Positions 25,841 to 35,130 of a stretch of DNA of 64,000 bases are shown here, in pieces. The stretch spans positions 1-64,000 of the forward strand of contig JAUXAB010000002.1 of NCBI GenBank assembly GCA_030615025.1. Direction: 5' to 3'. The translations under genes and the position numbers were made by a program. The notes beneath the pieces are model-generated. The model saw only the letters and a program-made list of their open reading frames with translations, was not told the origin of the DNA and made no database searches. The number at the start of each line of letters is the position of its first letter. Positions within the stretch are counted from its first letter, which is position 1. Origin of the DNA: Phycisphaerae bacterium. Lineage in GTDB: Bacteria; Planctomycetota; Phycisphaerae; Sedimentisphaerales; Anaerobacaceae.

Positions 25841-26941
25841 ATGGTACAAGAGGGTAAATCTCTAACAGGGCAAGAAAGAACTTTGGGCGAATTAGCTGAA
25901 TATGTAGGTGGGCGGGTTTGTGGCAATCCCAACATAATAATCAAGTCTGCATCGACCCTTGGGCGTGCAAATGAAGGCGACATTAGCTTTCTGGCAAATA
26001 ACAAATACGAGAAGCAGCTGCGGACAACCAAGGCAAGTGCCGTAATCGTCGGCAAAGAGACTGCCCGTGCGCCCGTCCCTCTTTTGGTAGCCGACGACCC
26101 TTACTATGCTTTTATGCAGATTATGGTGCTGCTGCACGGCCATCGCAAACACAAAAAGATAGGGATAAGCCCGCGTGCTTCAATTTCGGATAGTGCCAAA
26201 ATTGGTGTAGACTGCCATATTCATGATTTTGTGACGATAGCCGATGAGGCAAGAGTCGGCGACGGCTGCATAATTTATCCCAGCGTGTACATTGGGCAGG
26301 GAGTGCAAATTGGCAACGACAACATAATATATCCCAATGTTACCATTTACGATGGGTGCAAAATAGGTAATCGTGCAATTATAAATGCCAACTCGACAAT
26401 CGGCGAAGACGGCTTCGGCTATGCCAGCCACAAGGGCGTACATCACAAGATACCACAGACTGGCTCTGTGATTATTGAGGACGATGTTGAAATCGGTGCC
26501 TGCTGCGGAATCGAACGAGGCACACTGGGCGATACTGTTATAGGCCAGGGCAGCAAGCTGGGCGACCTGGTTACAGTAGGACACGGCACAAAAATCGGTG
26601 CACATTGTTTGCTTGTAGCTCAGGTAGGTGTTGCCGGCTCAACCACGCTTGGGCATCACTGCGTGGTCGGGGGCCAGGTCGGTATTGTCGGACATATCAA
26701 TATCGGAAGCAACGTTACAATTGCAGCCAAGGCTGGTGTTATTAATAACATTCCAGACGGCAAAATCGTGCTTGGTGCACCTGCTATCGAGGCAAATCAG
26801 GGCAAGCGAGCGTACAGCATGATAGAGTATCTGCCTGAGATGCGGCAAAATATTCGCAAGCTCGAAAGTCAAATTGAACAAATTGTCTCATCAATCGAAT
26901 CGGAGTCTGAAGAGCCAGCCGAGCAGGATCCTGAATCGTGA
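25841..26941 (+). CDS. lpxD: UDP-3-O-acylglucosamine N-acyltransferase
   Basis: Adds the second acyl chain, from acyl-ACP, in lipid A synthesis; cytoplasmic trimer. An N-terminal uridine-binding domain (about 8-105: TLGELAEYVGG, GDISFLANNKYEKQL, LVADDPYYAFMQIM) precedes a long left-handed beta helix of hexapeptide repeats (about 105-320). It includes GEDGFGYASH and VTVGHGTKIGAHCLLVAQVGVAGST, with the His in VGH expected to be catalytic. The last 40 residues are a charged tail (IEQIVSSIESESEEPAEQ), probably coiled. At 366 residues it is slightly longer than usual. AAGGGAAG precedes the ATG. lpxI follows; lpxA, lpxB and lpxC are not in the window. Confidence 0.93.
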   Translation: MVQEGKSLTGQERTLGELAEYVGGRVCGNPNIIIKSASTLGRANEGDISFLANNKYEKQLRTTKASAVIVGKETARAPVPLLVADDPYYAFMQIMVLLHGHRKHKKIGISPRASISDSAKIGVDCHIHDFVTIADEARVGDGCIIYPSVYIGQGVQIGNDNIIYPNVTIYDGCKIGNRAIINANSTIGEDGFGYASHKGVHHKIPQTGSVIIEDDVEIGACCGIERGTLGDTVIGQGSKLGDLVTVGHGTKIGAHCLLVAQVGVAGSTTLGHHCVVGGQVGIVGHINIGSNVTIAAKAGVINNIPDGKIVLGAPAIEANQGKRAYSMIEYLPEMRQNIRKLESQIEQIVSSIESESEEPAEQDPES

Positions 26942-26952
26942 CCCATGCCCGA

Positions 26953-27091
26953 AATACCAGAGACGAACCACGAGAGACGAATATCGAATTCGCCGAGGGC
27001 GAACCTTCGGCGTCGAACAAAGAATATCGAATTTCGAACAGGACGTTTCCTTGAACGAGATACAAGATACAAGCCACGAGTCACAAGATGT
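26953..27091. repeat. Heptamer-phased tract at the start of lpxI
   Basis: Seven-base units run through the lpxD-lpxI gap and into the lpxI frame: GAGACGA, ACCACGA, GAGACGA, ATATCGA early on, and GAATATC, GAATTTC, GAACAGG, ACGTTTC, CTTGAAC, GAGATAC, AAGATAC, AAGCCAC, GAGTCAC from 27022 to 27084. The open frame reads through them, so the first 13 or so residues of LpxI may be repeat-encoded. Confidence 0.65.
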
Positions 27092-27911
27092 GCTTGGCTT
27101 GATTGCAGGAGAGGGCAGATTGCCCTTTCTTGTTGCCGCTGGCGCCAAACAGGCGGGATTAAGAGTAGTTTGCGTCGGCCTGGTGGATGACGTAGAGAGC
27201 AGCCTGGCCGACGAAGTCGATGTGTTTTACAGAGTTGCGGTTGCCCGGCCGGGAGCCTGGATACGGAAGCTAAGAAAGCACAGCGTAAGGCAAACGATTC
27301 TGGTTGGTCGAGTTGCTAAATCACAACTTTTCACCCCCTGGCGAATCCTGCGGTATCTGCCGGATTGGCGGGCATTCAGGATATATTACTGGCGGCTGCG
27401 CAGTAAAGACAAACTAACGGATTCGTTTTTGTGTGCCATAGCCGACGAGCTGGCGAGCGGCGGGATAGTATTGGAGAATTCAACAGTGTACTGCAAGGAA
27501 CATCTGGCAACTGCGGGCGTAATGACAAAACGCCACCCAAGCCCATCGGTCGAAGGCGACATTGAGTTCGGCTGGCAGATAGTTAAAAAGCTCGGCGAAC
27601 TGGACATAGGGCAGGCGATTGCGGTGAAGGAAAAAGAGGTAATCGCCATCGAAGCGATAGAAGGCACGGCGGAGATGATTAAGCGGACCGGTCAGTTCTG
27701 TAAATCGAGGGGCTGGACACTTATCAAAACCTCAAAGCCGGGTCAGGATATGCGATTCGATGTGCCGTGTGTAGGACCTGATACTATTAGAAGTTTAGCC
27801 GAAAACGGCGGCAAATGTCTGGTTGTGGAAGCAGGTAAGACGATAATTATCGACAAGGGCGAAACAATAAGACTCGCCGATCAATTGGGTATAACTATTC
27901 TGGGGCGCTAA
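27051..27911 (+). CDS. lpxI: UDP-2,3-diacylglucosamine pyrophosphatase, LpxI type
   Basis: Hydrolyses UDP-diacylglucosamine to lipid X in lipid A synthesis, the LpxH alternative used outside the gamma- and beta-proteobacteria. Family words: LGLIAGEGRLPFLVAAGAKQAG at the start, ILVGRVAKSQLF, DSFLCAIADELASGGI, DIEFGWQIVKKLGELDIGQA, and AIEAIEGTAEMIKRTG with MRFDVPCVGPDTI. The frame opens at 26874 inside lpxD, but the first 60 codons are repeat-like, so I place the start at the TTG at 27051, with AGGA 8 bp upstream. A GTG at 27090 gives the usual short N-terminus and is equally possible. The LPS kinase gene follows 4 bp downstream. Confidence 0.88.
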   Translation: MNEIQDTSHESQDVLGLIAGEGRLPFLVAAGAKQAGLRVVCVGLVDDVESSLADEVDVFYRVAVARPGAWIRKLRKHSVRQTILVGRVAKSQLFTPWRILRYLPDWRAFRIYYWRLRSKDKLTDSFLCAIADELASGGIVLENSTVYCKEHLATAGVMTKRHPSPSVEGDIEFGWQIVKKLGELDIGQAIAVKEKEVIAIEAIEGTAEMIKRTGQFCKSRGWTLIKTSKPGQDMRFDVPCVGPDTIRSLAENGGKCLVVEAGKTIIIDKGETIRLADQLGITILGR

Positions 27912-27915
27912 CATC

Positions 27916-28743
27916 TTGGACAGCGGTTTTGACAAAATACGACAGCATAAGTGCACGTTGTTTATCAACAAGAATTTTCGCAACGACAATCTTGAACAGG
28001 CTTTATCAGCCGGCGAAAAAACTCTGCAAGAACGTTACCAATTGACACCTGTCTTCTCCTCAGATTCTTCCCGTGTATATAAATTCTCCGCCGGTTTTGA
28101 CGGTATGGAAAGATGGATTTACTTTAAGCGATATCTTTGGAGGTCAGCCCTGGATTTTATTAAACATCTTGTGCGTCCCAGCCGGGCCAAGCGGGCCTTT
28201 AAGGCAACGCTGATGTTGGAGAAAAATGGATTTGAGGCCCCGGTTGTCGTTGCAATGGGCGAATGCAAATCCAGCTTTCTTGACAGAGAAAATTTTTTAG
28301 CGACTATCGAGGTTGAGGACGCGAAACAAATTTATCAATTTATGCCCGAAAGCGCCGAAGACCTCACTAAGGAGCAGTTACGAGATAAACGCGAGCTGAT
28401 ACGAGTATTCGGGCGAACTGTAGGTAGAATGCACGCCAGGAGTATTTTCCACGGCGATTTGAAAGTGGTCAATGTATTAGCAAGGCAGGAGAAGAAAGGC
28501 TGGGTGTTCTCCTTCATCGACAATGAGCGGACGAAGAAGTTTTACAGGCTACCCGCCTGGCTGCGTTTGAAAAACCTTGTGCAACTGAATGTGGACCGCA
28601 CGGACGCTCTGACCGTTACCGATCGCATAAGATTCTTCAAAAGTTACCTCCAGGAAAATCCTTCAATTGCTCGCAAGAAAAGCAAGTGGGTCAAAAAAAT
28701 AATTGCAAAAACAAACTTGCGCCTCGCGAAAAGGGGCAAATAG
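27916..28743 (+). CDS. Lipopolysaccharide core kinase (WaaP/KdkA-like)
   Basis: A cytoplasmic kinase-fold protein of 275 residues that would phosphorylate a sugar of the LPS core or inner Kdo. It has WIYFKRYL (the ATP-binding Lys), MHARSIFHGDLKVVNVLA (the HxDxxxxN catalytic loop) and FSFIDNERTK (the DFG-like Asp), as in WaaP/KdkA/InaA proteins. The start is a TTG at 27916, 4 bp after the lpxI stop; no in-frame ATG lies nearby. It joins lipid A genes on one side and glycan genes on the other. The exact position phosphorylated is not predictable. Confidence 0.85.
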   Translation: MDSGFDKIRQHKCTLFINKNFRNDNLEQALSAGEKTLQERYQLTPVFSSDSSRVYKFSAGFDGMERWIYFKRYLWRSALDFIKHLVRPSRAKRAFKATLMLEKNGFEAPVVVAMGECKSSFLDRENFLATIEVEDAKQIYQFMPESAEDLTKEQLRDKRELIRVFGRTVGRMHARSIFHGDLKVVNVLARQEKKGWVFSFIDNERTKKFYRLPAWLRLKNLVQLNVDRTDALTVTDRIRFFKSYLQENPSIARKKSKWVKKIIAKTNLRLAKRGK

Positions 28744-28834
28744 GAAGTAGTCCGAAGATAATAGAACCTGACACAATGAAGATGCACAGAAAGAGTTGGA
28801 CACATAAAATAAATGGGCTAAGAGGAATTGTGAA

Positions 28835-29449
28835 ATGACCAAGCTAAATCTTGTGAACGGTTATTACGTTCATCCCTCTGCTGAGATTTCAGAAAGTGCC
28901 AAAATTGGAGAAGGCACTCACATCTGGAATCAGGTTCAAGTTAGGGAAGGAGCCACCATCGGTAAGAATTGCAGTTTAGGTAAGGATGCATATATTGATT
29001 TGAATGTAAAAATCGGCAATAACGTGAAAATCCAAAATGGTGTATCTGTCTATTACGGCGTTATAATCGAAGATGATGTTTTCCTTGGCCCTCATATGAC
29101 CTTCACCAACGACAAGTATCCTCGTGCTTTCAATAGTGATTGGCAGGTATGTTCCACTCGCGTAAAAATAGGAGCTTCAGTTGGGGCAAATGCAACGGTA
29201 TTAGCCGGAGTAACTATTGGTGACTACGCAATGACAGGAGCAGGAGCCGTCATTACTAAAGACGTACCTTCTCACGCTCTGGTAGCAGGGACACCGGCAA
29301 GAATCATCGGTTTCGTCTGCAATTGTGGACAAAGGCTCAAAAAAACACAAGAGAAGGATAATCATGTAAAAATGATCTGTACAGAGTGTTCTGAGGAACA
29401 CAAAATAGCGATTGCAACTTATAACAAAATACTTAGGCGCAAGAAATGA
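28835..29449 (+). CDS. Hexapeptide acyltransferase (WlbB/WbpD-like) with Cys-rich tail
   Basis: A left-handed beta-helix acyltransferase of 204 residues, probably an N-acetyltransferase of a 3-amino-sugar nucleotide. Visible are [46 protein letters not shown], and [30 protein letters not shown] with [16 protein letters not shown], all usual in WlbB and WbpD. The C-terminal 35 residues add four Cys (VCNCG and MICTECSEE), a zinc-ribbon-like tail seen in some family members. AGAGG precedes the ATG. The aminotransferase gene follows with a 4-bp overlap (ATGA); together they would make and acetylate an amino sugar. Confidence 0.85.
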   Translation: MTKLNLVNGYYVHPSAEISESAKIGEGTHIWNQVQVREGATIGKNCSLGKDAYIDLNVKIGNNVKIQNGVSVYYGVIIEDDVFLGPHMTFTNDKYPRAFNSDWQVCSTRVKIGASVGANATVLAGVTIGDYAMTGAGAVITKDVPSHALVAGTPARIIGFVCNCGQRLKKTQEKDNHVKMICTECSEEHKIAIATYNKILRRKK

Positions 29450-30570
29450 TCCACCTCTCAAAACCTTATTTTGATAAACGAGAGATAAAAGCCGTCGAAG
29501 AAACACTTGATTCCGGATGGGTTGCAGGCCAGGGACCCAAAGGAATTGAATTGTCTGAACAGGTTAAATCTTTGACAGAGACAAAATATGCAATACCTTT
29601 AAACAATTGCACCGCAGGACTTCACTTATCATTGCTTGCTGTTGGCATAAAACCGGGTGATGAGGTTTTAGTCTCAGACTATACATTTCCAGCTACAGGC
29701 CATGCCATAATGTACTGTGGAGCAACGCCCATATTTGTTGATGTCAATATAAAATCCTACAACATGGATCCTACTCTGATAGGAGAGAAGATAAACAAGA
29801 ATACTAAGGCCATCCTTGTAGTGCATGTCTTTGGGCAAGTTGCGGACATGGGGCTCATATTAAATATTGCTACAAAGCATAATTTGAAGGTCATAGAGGA
29901 TGCTGCTTGTGCAATGGGTGCAAAGTATAATGGGAAACCCGCCGGTTCTTTTGGAGATATAGCAAGCTTCTCGTTCCACGCGAGAAAAAACGCCACCTGT
30001 GGAGAAGGAGGAATAGTAGTAACAAACAACGAATGTTACGCTGACATAGTGAGCTCTTTATCATGTTTTGGCATAGATTCTGCTTTCAAGCGACAAAATG
30101 AATTTGCAATCCCATCTTTTACAGCCCTCGGATATAACTACAAGTTGTCTGATATCAACGCATCTATCGCATACGAGCAACTTAAAAAATATCCTAACAC
30201 TGTGGAGAGAAAAAGAACTATAGCTGCTCTATACAATAATCTCTTGCAAAATAATGAGTTCATATCAATTCCATACGAGGCTCCAAACAATTACCATATA
30301 TATCAAACATACGCTATAACTCTGGATAAAAGGATAAACAGAGATAAACTCATTCTATCTTTAAAAAGTGAAGGAATTCAAACGCAGATTGGGACCTATG
30401 CTTCTCATATCCAGCCAGTGTATAACAGCAAAGATAAATGTCCCAACTCCTTGTTCCTTTTCAGGCAATCATTGGCTCTGCCACTTTATTACGAACTAAG
30501 TGAAGAGCAATGCTGTTATGTTGCGGAAAAACTGAACTATCATATCAATAAGCAAGTTTCAGGAAAGTAG
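29446..30570 (+). CDS. DegT/DnrJ/EryC1/StrS aminotransferase (first of two)
   Basis: A PLP enzyme that transaminates a keto-sugar nucleotide, 374 residues. Family features are [91 protein letters not shown] (read in parts; the PLP Lys is the K of ARKN, near 184) and [18 protein letters not shown]. It overlaps the acyltransferase gene by 4 bp and is 1 bp from the epimerase gene, so the three are one operon. The order suits UDP-sugar 3-amino or 4-amino formation. Confidence 0.9.
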   Translation: MIHLSKPYFDKREIKAVEETLDSGWVAGQGPKGIELSEQVKSLTETKYAIPLNNCTAGLHLSLLAVGIKPGDEVLVSDYTFPATGHAIMYCGATPIFVDVNIKSYNMDPTLIGEKINKNTKAILVVHVFGQVADMGLILNIATKHNLKVIEDAACAMGAKYNGKPAGSFGDIASFSFHARKNATCGEGGIVVTNNECYADIVSSLSCFGIDSAFKRQNEFAIPSFTALGYNYKLSDINASIAYEQLKKYPNTVERKRTIAALYNNLLQNNEFISIPYEAPNNYHIYQTYAITLDKRINRDKLILSLKSEGIQTQIGTYASHIQPVYNSKDKCPNSLFLFRQSLALPLYYELSEEQCCYVAEKLNYHINKQVSGK

Positions 30571-30571
30571 T

Positions 30572-31537
30572 ATGCCAGAGATGGAAGGCAAAAATGTTCT
30601 CGTAACCGGTGGGGCAGGATTTATTGGCAGTCACCTATGTGACAGCCTATTAACGGAACCTGTTTCCAAACTCGTGGCTGTAGATAATCTCTTTCTGGGA
30701 AAAGAAAGTAATCTTAACGATGCCAAACAGGACGACCGTTTTATTTTTAGAAATCTTGATGTGACAAACTATGAGGGATTAAGAGACACTATTGTACTAT
30801 GCGATATCGACGTAATCTTTCACTTTGCGGTCATCCCCCTTGAAGCATCATTGGAGAAACCACGTTGGTCTTTTGAGCAAAATGTCAAGATGACCGAAAA
30901 CATTTCAGAAATTGTTAGAACCGCTGACAAAAAGATAACCCTAATCGCGTGTTCTTCGTCTGAAGTATATGGGTCGGCCCTCTATACACCTATGGATGAG
31001 AACCATCCACTGCTGCCTCACACACCATATGCGGCAAGTAAAGCAGCGTCAGATTTGCTGGTATACTCTTATTATAAAACCTCCGGCATTGATACTGCCA
31101 TAGTCAGGCCCTTCAATAATTACGGCCCCAGGCAGAATGAAGGAAGTTACGCCGGCGTTATACCAAAAACGATAAAACGCATTTTAGACGGACATAAACC
31201 GGTCATTTACGATGATGGGAAACAAACCAGAGATTTCATTTACGTAAAAGATACGGCAGATTGGACCGTAGGTATTTACAAAAATGACAATACAAGGGGA
31301 GAAATCATAAATCTTGCTTCAGGCAAACAAATTCCAATTGAAGTAGTTATAAAAGGTATTTGTAAGGAATTGAACTACAATGGTGAAATTGAGTACCGAG
31401 AGAAACGGCCAGGCGATGTCAGAAAGCACGAAGGATGTGTTCGAAAAGCCGTAAAATTGCTTAATTTCAATGCCAACGTCGATTATTCCGAAGGGATAAA
31501 ACAGACAGTGCAGTGGTACGTAAACAACTGTACATAA
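30572..31537 (+). CDS. NAD-dependent sugar-nucleotide epimerase/dehydratase
   Basis: An extended short-chain dehydrogenase of 321 residues. NVLVTGGAGFIGSHLCDSLL gives the NAD loop, HFAVIPLEASLEKP the substrate region, SSSEVYG the Ser, TPYAASKAASDLLVYSY the YxxxK pair, and VRPFNNYGPRQNEG the sugar-binding part. It could be a UDP-glucose 4-epimerase-like or a dehydratase-type enzyme; the sequence does not settle this. It is 1 bp after the aminotransferase stop, in a tight operon. Probable role: preparing the amino-sugar of the O-antigen-like glycan. Confidence 0.88.
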   Translation: MPEMEGKNVLVTGGAGFIGSHLCDSLLTEPVSKLVAVDNLFLGKESNLNDAKQDDRFIFRNLDVTNYEGLRDTIVLCDIDVIFHFAVIPLEASLEKPRWSFEQNVKMTENISEIVRTADKKITLIACSSSEVYGSALYTPMDENHPLLPHTPYAASKAASDLLVYSYYKTSGIDTAIVRPFNNYGPRQNEGSYAGVIPKTIKRILDGHKPVIYDDGKQTRDFIYVKDTADWTVGIYKNDNTRGEIINLASGKQIPIEVVIKGICKELNYNGEIEYREKRPGDVRKHEGCVRKAVKLLNFNANVDYSEGIKQTVQWYVNNCT

Positions 31538-31629
31538 TTTAATGTGAGGTATTGGGTCAATCGGCTTTACTTGTTGAGTCAAATCGTATAAATTCTATTG
31601 GTGCCATCGTTGAATCGAGGTCATAACGA

Positions 31630-32325
31630 GTGAAAATGAAACATTTGGATACAAGTAGCTCAAAAACCGGTACCCCTGTGGTGGTTTTATGCGCCGCGGG
31701 GACAGGGATTCAAATGGCACAAAGCGTCTCGACGGTGCCCGGCCTGCGTTTTGCCGGTTTTTTGGATGATGAACCTGAGAAGCAGAAAGATGGGTACCAC
31801 ACGCATCCAGTATTAGGGACTTTGTCCTTTTGGAGGGAGCTGTCGCAGAAAACTCTTTTTATTAGCTCGCTTTATTCTCCGAAGAAAAATCCATCCTGTT
31901 TTCAAGTCATTAGGTCATTAGAGATTCCCGAATCGCGATGGGCAACTATTGTGGACGCTGATGCGATTGTCTCCTCCATGGCTGTTCTCGGCACCGGCTG
32001 CTATGTGGGGCCAGGAGCGGTTATTGAACCTTTAGTGAGATTGGGTAAGAATTGCGCTGTCTACGGTAACGTGTACATAGCCCACCATTCAGAACTGGGA
32101 GAGTATGTGCTTTGCGCCAATAGTGTGTCAATTGCCGGGTGTGTCTCGATTGGTTCTGTAAGCTACATTGGTGCCAACTCAACGATTCGTGAATATACTA
32201 AGATTGGTTCGCGTGCCATAATCGGCATGGGCAGTGTGGTTATTCAAAACGTACAAAACGGCCAGATTGTTGCAGGAAATCCCGCCCGACCAATGCGGGA
32301 GAGGTCAACAAGTGACAACATTTAG
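31630..32325 (+). CDS. PglD/NeuD-like sugar acetyltransferase
   Basis: A 231-residue protein with an N-terminal Rossmann-like pocket (TPVVVLCAAGTGIQMAQSV, FAGFLDDEP) and a C-terminal left-handed beta helix of hexapeptide units (YVGPGAVIEPLVRLGKNCAVY, HHSELGEYVLCANSVSIAG, AGNPARPM). The HHSELG motif carries the His usual in PglD/NeuD N-acetyltransferases of UDP-amino-sugars. The start could be the GTG at 31630 or the ATG at 31636. It is 92 bp after the epimerase and followed by a chimeric fragment. Confidence 0.85.
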   Translation: MKMKHLDTSSSKTGTPVVVLCAAGTGIQMAQSVSTVPGLRFAGFLDDEPEKQKDGYHTHPVLGTLSFWRELSQKTLFISSLYSPKKNPSCFQVIRSLEIPESRWATIVDADAIVSSMAVLGTGCYVGPGAVIEPLVRLGKNCAVYGNVYIAHHSELGEYVLCANSVSIAGCVSIGSVSYIGANSTIREYTKIGSRAIIGMGSVVIQNVQNGQIVAGNPARPMRERSTSDNI

Positions 32326-32344
32326 AACAGGGAATCCGTGATAA

Positions 32345-32560
32345 ATGAAGGTACTTCACCTTCCAACTAATGTTGCATCTCAGATTTCTGTTACCGTGCG
32401 TGTCCTGCGTGATATTGGCGTTGGAGCAACTATTCTACCAGGTGTTAGAATAGGTGAAGGTTCGATTGTCGGTGCAGGGTCCGTTGTTAATAAAAACGTA
32501 CCACCTTATCGTGTTGTTGCAGGAGTACCTGCACAACTTGTCAGAAAAAGGAAAGACTAA
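32345..32560 (+). pseudogene. Chimeric fragment: glycosyltransferase start joined to acetyltransferase end
   Basis: The frame encodes 71 residues. The first 26 (MKVLHLPTNVASQISVTV, R-V-LRDIGV) match the start of the glycosyltransferase at 33835, with one change; about 71 of 78 bases are the same. The remaining 45 (GATILPGVRIGEGSIVGAG, then NKNVPPYRVVAGVPA) are the end of a hexapeptide acetyltransferase. No active domain can be complete in so short a piece, so it is most likely a recombination scar. It is still an open frame with a start codon, so a peptide could be made. Confidence 0.8.
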
Positions 32561-32677
32561 AGAGATCAATTTCCCAAACAGAGAGGAATTGAAGAGCGCT
32601 TTTGACTGGTGATCCAGCGTCCGGAACGAGACCGTGATAAGAGTGTATTGTATCACATAATTTATTAGGCATTGTTT

Positions 32678-33808
32678 ATGATTTGTTCACGTTGTATTTA
32701 TGATGACACTATCCCGTATATCACTTTTGACTCTGACGGCGTATGTAATTACTGCAGGCAATATGACCAGATGGAAGAGGAATATCCCACCGGCGAGAGA
32801 GGGCGCAAAATCCTTGAGAGTTTGGCTGATAAAATAAGACATGCCGGACGCAATAGAAAATACGATGTTGTTGTAGGGGTCAGCGGGGGCTGTGATTCGT
32901 CATATATGACCTATTTGTCTAAAGAGTTGGGACTCAGACCCTTAGCGGCTCACTTTGACAACACGTGGAACTCCAAAACCGCCGTCGAGAATATTCAAAA
33001 TGTCTTAAAAAAACTAAACGTAGACCTATTTACCCATGTTGTAGACAACCGAGAATTTTGTGATGTATTCAAATCATTTTTAAAAGCTTCTGTTCCTGAT
33101 ATAGATACACCTTCGGATATTGGATTAGCTACCACACATTACATGGCCGCCGCTAAATACGGCATAAAGTATATATTTGAGGGGCATTCATTCAGAACCG
33201 AGGGCATCTCGCCTCATGGGTGGTTCTATATGGATGCTAAATACATTCAGACCATCCAGAAAAAGTTTGGCTCCTACAAAATTAAAACTTTCCCTAATCT
33301 CTTGATGAGTAGATGGCTGAAGTGGACGATAGTCAACAGAATAAAGAAAATCAGACCTCTTTACTATGTAGACTACAAAAAAGAGCACACAAAAAAGTTC
33401 TTGACTGAAAATCTTGGATGGAAATGGTATGGTGGCCACCACATGGAAAACAGAACCGCCCACTTTACAAACAATTACTACCTGCCCCGAAAATTCAACA
33501 TTGACTTGCGATATTGCGAATTTTCAGCGTTGATTAGGTCCGGACAGATGTCCAGAGAAGAAGCTCTTGAAAAAATCAAGCAGCACAAACCGTTTGATCC
33601 CGGTATTCTTGAGGAAGTGAAGAAAAGACTGAGCCTCACGAAGGAGGAATTCGAGCTGATTATGAATCTGCCCAAAAAAGATTATCGTAACTACAAAACC
33701 CACAAACAGACTTTTGAAAGGATGAGGTGGTTGTTTTGGGTTATGTATAAGTTGAACTTGGTACCAAAAAGCTTTTATATGAAATACACTAAAAAGTACG
33801 ATAATTAG
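32678..33808 (+). CDS. N-acetyl sugar amidotransferase (WbpG-like)
   Basis: An adenine-nucleotide alpha-hydrolase (PP-loop) enzyme of 376 residues that would amidate a sugar carboxyl or C3 with ammonia, as WbpG does in acetamidino sugars. ICSRCIYDD and CNYC at the N-terminus give a zinc-ribbon-like Cys set. DVVVGVSGGCDSSYMTYLSKELG carries the SGGxDS PP-loop, and EGHSFRTEGISP and GWKWYGGHHMENR are typical of the family. I start at the ATG at 32678, since the TTG at 32672 adds only two residues. The WbpH/HisF-type partners are not in the window. Confidence 0.85.
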   Translation: MICSRCIYDDTIPYITFDSDGVCNYCRQYDQMEEEYPTGERGRKILESLADKIRHAGRNRKYDVVVGVSGGCDSSYMTYLSKELGLRPLAAHFDNTWNSKTAVENIQNVLKKLNVDLFTHVVDNREFCDVFKSFLKASVPDIDTPSDIGLATTHYMAAAKYGIKYIFEGHSFRTEGISPHGWFYMDAKYIQTIQKKFGSYKIKTFPNLLMSRWLKWTIVNRIKKIRPLYYVDYKKEHTKKFLTENLGWKWYGGHHMENRTAHFTNNYYLPRKFNIDLRYCEFSALIRSGQMSREEALEKIKQHKPFDPGILEEVKKRLSLTKEEFELIMNLPKKDYRNYKTHKQTFERMRWLFWVMYKLNLVPKSFYMKYTKKYDN

Positions 33809-33834
33809 AATCAGGGGTTAAACAAATAAAATAC

Positions 33835-34923
33835 GTGAAAGTTCTTCACCTTCCAACTAATGTGGCATCTCAGATTTCTGTTACCGTGCGTGCCCTGCGT
33901 GATATTGGTGTCGATGCGCGTGGTCTTGTCCTCAAAAATGCAGCCACGCAAGACGGCCGTTGCATCGAGTGCTATTCCAAGTTCTCTCGAAGGAAATATC
34001 CAATTCGGGGAACGATACAGAGACTAAAATGGCGACGAGCAGTATTGAAAGCGATACATTGGGCTGATGTGGTTCATTGGCACTGCGGGACGCCTACCCT
34101 TCGCAAAGATCATGACCTGCGATATGTCGCGATGCTGGACAAGGCCAGAATCGCAGAATTCTGGGGAAGCGACATTCGCGTTCCAGAAATAGCATCTGCA
34201 GACAATCCGTATATTGTCAGAATGTACCAATCACATCCCGAGCTGGCTCGCGGCAAACATAAAAGGTCGCTCAACGCCCAACGCCGCTTCGCACGTTATG
34301 GCTTTGAATGTCTCGTTCCAGATTCCGAAATGGCCTCATACATACAAAAAGATATATGGTCCTCGCCATACAAGAGCAGACAAAGGCTCATAACTTCAGA
34401 GTTTGAACCCAAATATCCAAACATAGGTAATTCCAGACCTCTTTTAGTACATACACCTTCTAATAAAGCAAAGAAAGGCACCGAGGTCATTTTAAAGGCT
34501 ATCGTTCAACTCAAATCCAAATATGAGTTTGATTTTCAGTTGATTCACGGAGTTGAGCACTCCAAAGCTTTTGAAATTATGCGTAATGCCGACATTATGA
34601 TTGACGAAGTTGTTTACGGGGCTTATGGTTTGGCAGCTTTGGAAGCCATGGCATTCGGCAAACCTACCCTCTGCTACATTAAACCCTCTCTTGTTTCACA
34701 ATATCCGGACGATTTGCCGATTATAAATGCCAATCAGGAAAACCTTACAGAGGTTCTCGCAGCTTTGCTTGAAAATGGCCAGATGCGGCACGAAATTGGG
34801 CGGCGCAGCCGCGCTTACGTCGAAAAGCATCACGACGCTCACAAAATTGCCAAGGAACTTGTTGCCATTTATGAAGAATTGATATCTAAAAGAAAACGCA
34901 AGAAACCTGTAGTAAAAAGTTAA
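33835..34923 (+). CDS. Glycosyltransferase family 4-like (GT-B)
   Basis: A cytoplasmic-face glycosyltransferase of 362 residues. The N-terminal Rossmann half opens VKVLHLPTNVASQISVTV and has DVVHWHCGTPTLRK and FWGSDIRVPE. The C-terminal half has LLVHTPSNKAKKGTEVILKA and DEVVYGAYGLAALEAMAFGKPTL, with the E of LEAMAFGKP as the usual GT4 nucleotide-sugar contact. The start is a GTG at 33835. Its first 26 codons recur at 32345. It is the last gene of the + strand cluster; a convergent methyltransferase gene lies 207 bp away, with nothing recognisable between. Confidence 0.85.
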   Translation: MKVLHLPTNVASQISVTVRALRDIGVDARGLVLKNAATQDGRCIECYSKFSRRKYPIRGTIQRLKWRRAVLKAIHWADVVHWHCGTPTLRKDHDLRYVAMLDKARIAEFWGSDIRVPEIASADNPYIVRMYQSHPELARGKHKRSLNAQRRFARYGFECLVPDSEMASYIQKDIWSSPYKSRQRLITSEFEPKYPNIGNSRPLLVHTPSNKAKKGTEVILKAIVQLKSKYEFDFQLIHGVEHSKAFEIMRNADIMIDEVVYGAYGLAALEAMAFGKPTLCYIKPSLVSQYPDDLPIINANQENLTEVLAALLENGQMRHEIGRRSRAYVEKHHDAHKIAKELVAIYEELISKRKRKKPVVKS

Positions 34924-35130
34924 GAACTCCACACTATTACTTGGGAAATACTCTTGATGGTTGTAACACGTGAGCGATTGTAAAGCAAACTTGCGACCGG
35001 ACAGCTATGAGGCCGGGCTAAACACCACTTCGATTCCGTAGAATGGAAATATATAGCAAAGATTTTCTAAGGACGGAATCTTTTCAAAAAACTTGAGGCA
35101 AATTAGTGAGACTGAAACTTGTACACTTCT

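Noticed and set aside
26874-26941. lpxI starting inside lpxD
   Set aside because: The overlap of 68 bp and the repeat text up to 27050 have no counterpart in LpxI; later TTG/GTG starts fit better.
28776-28838. 20-codon frame before the WlbB-like gene, with stop overlapping its ATG
   Set aside because: No ribosome-binding site and very short. The overlap could be chance. I keep it only as a possible leader peptide.
34924-35130. Possible small RNA in the convergent gap
   Set aside because: No hairpin with T-run and no promoter words. I see nothing to support a gene.
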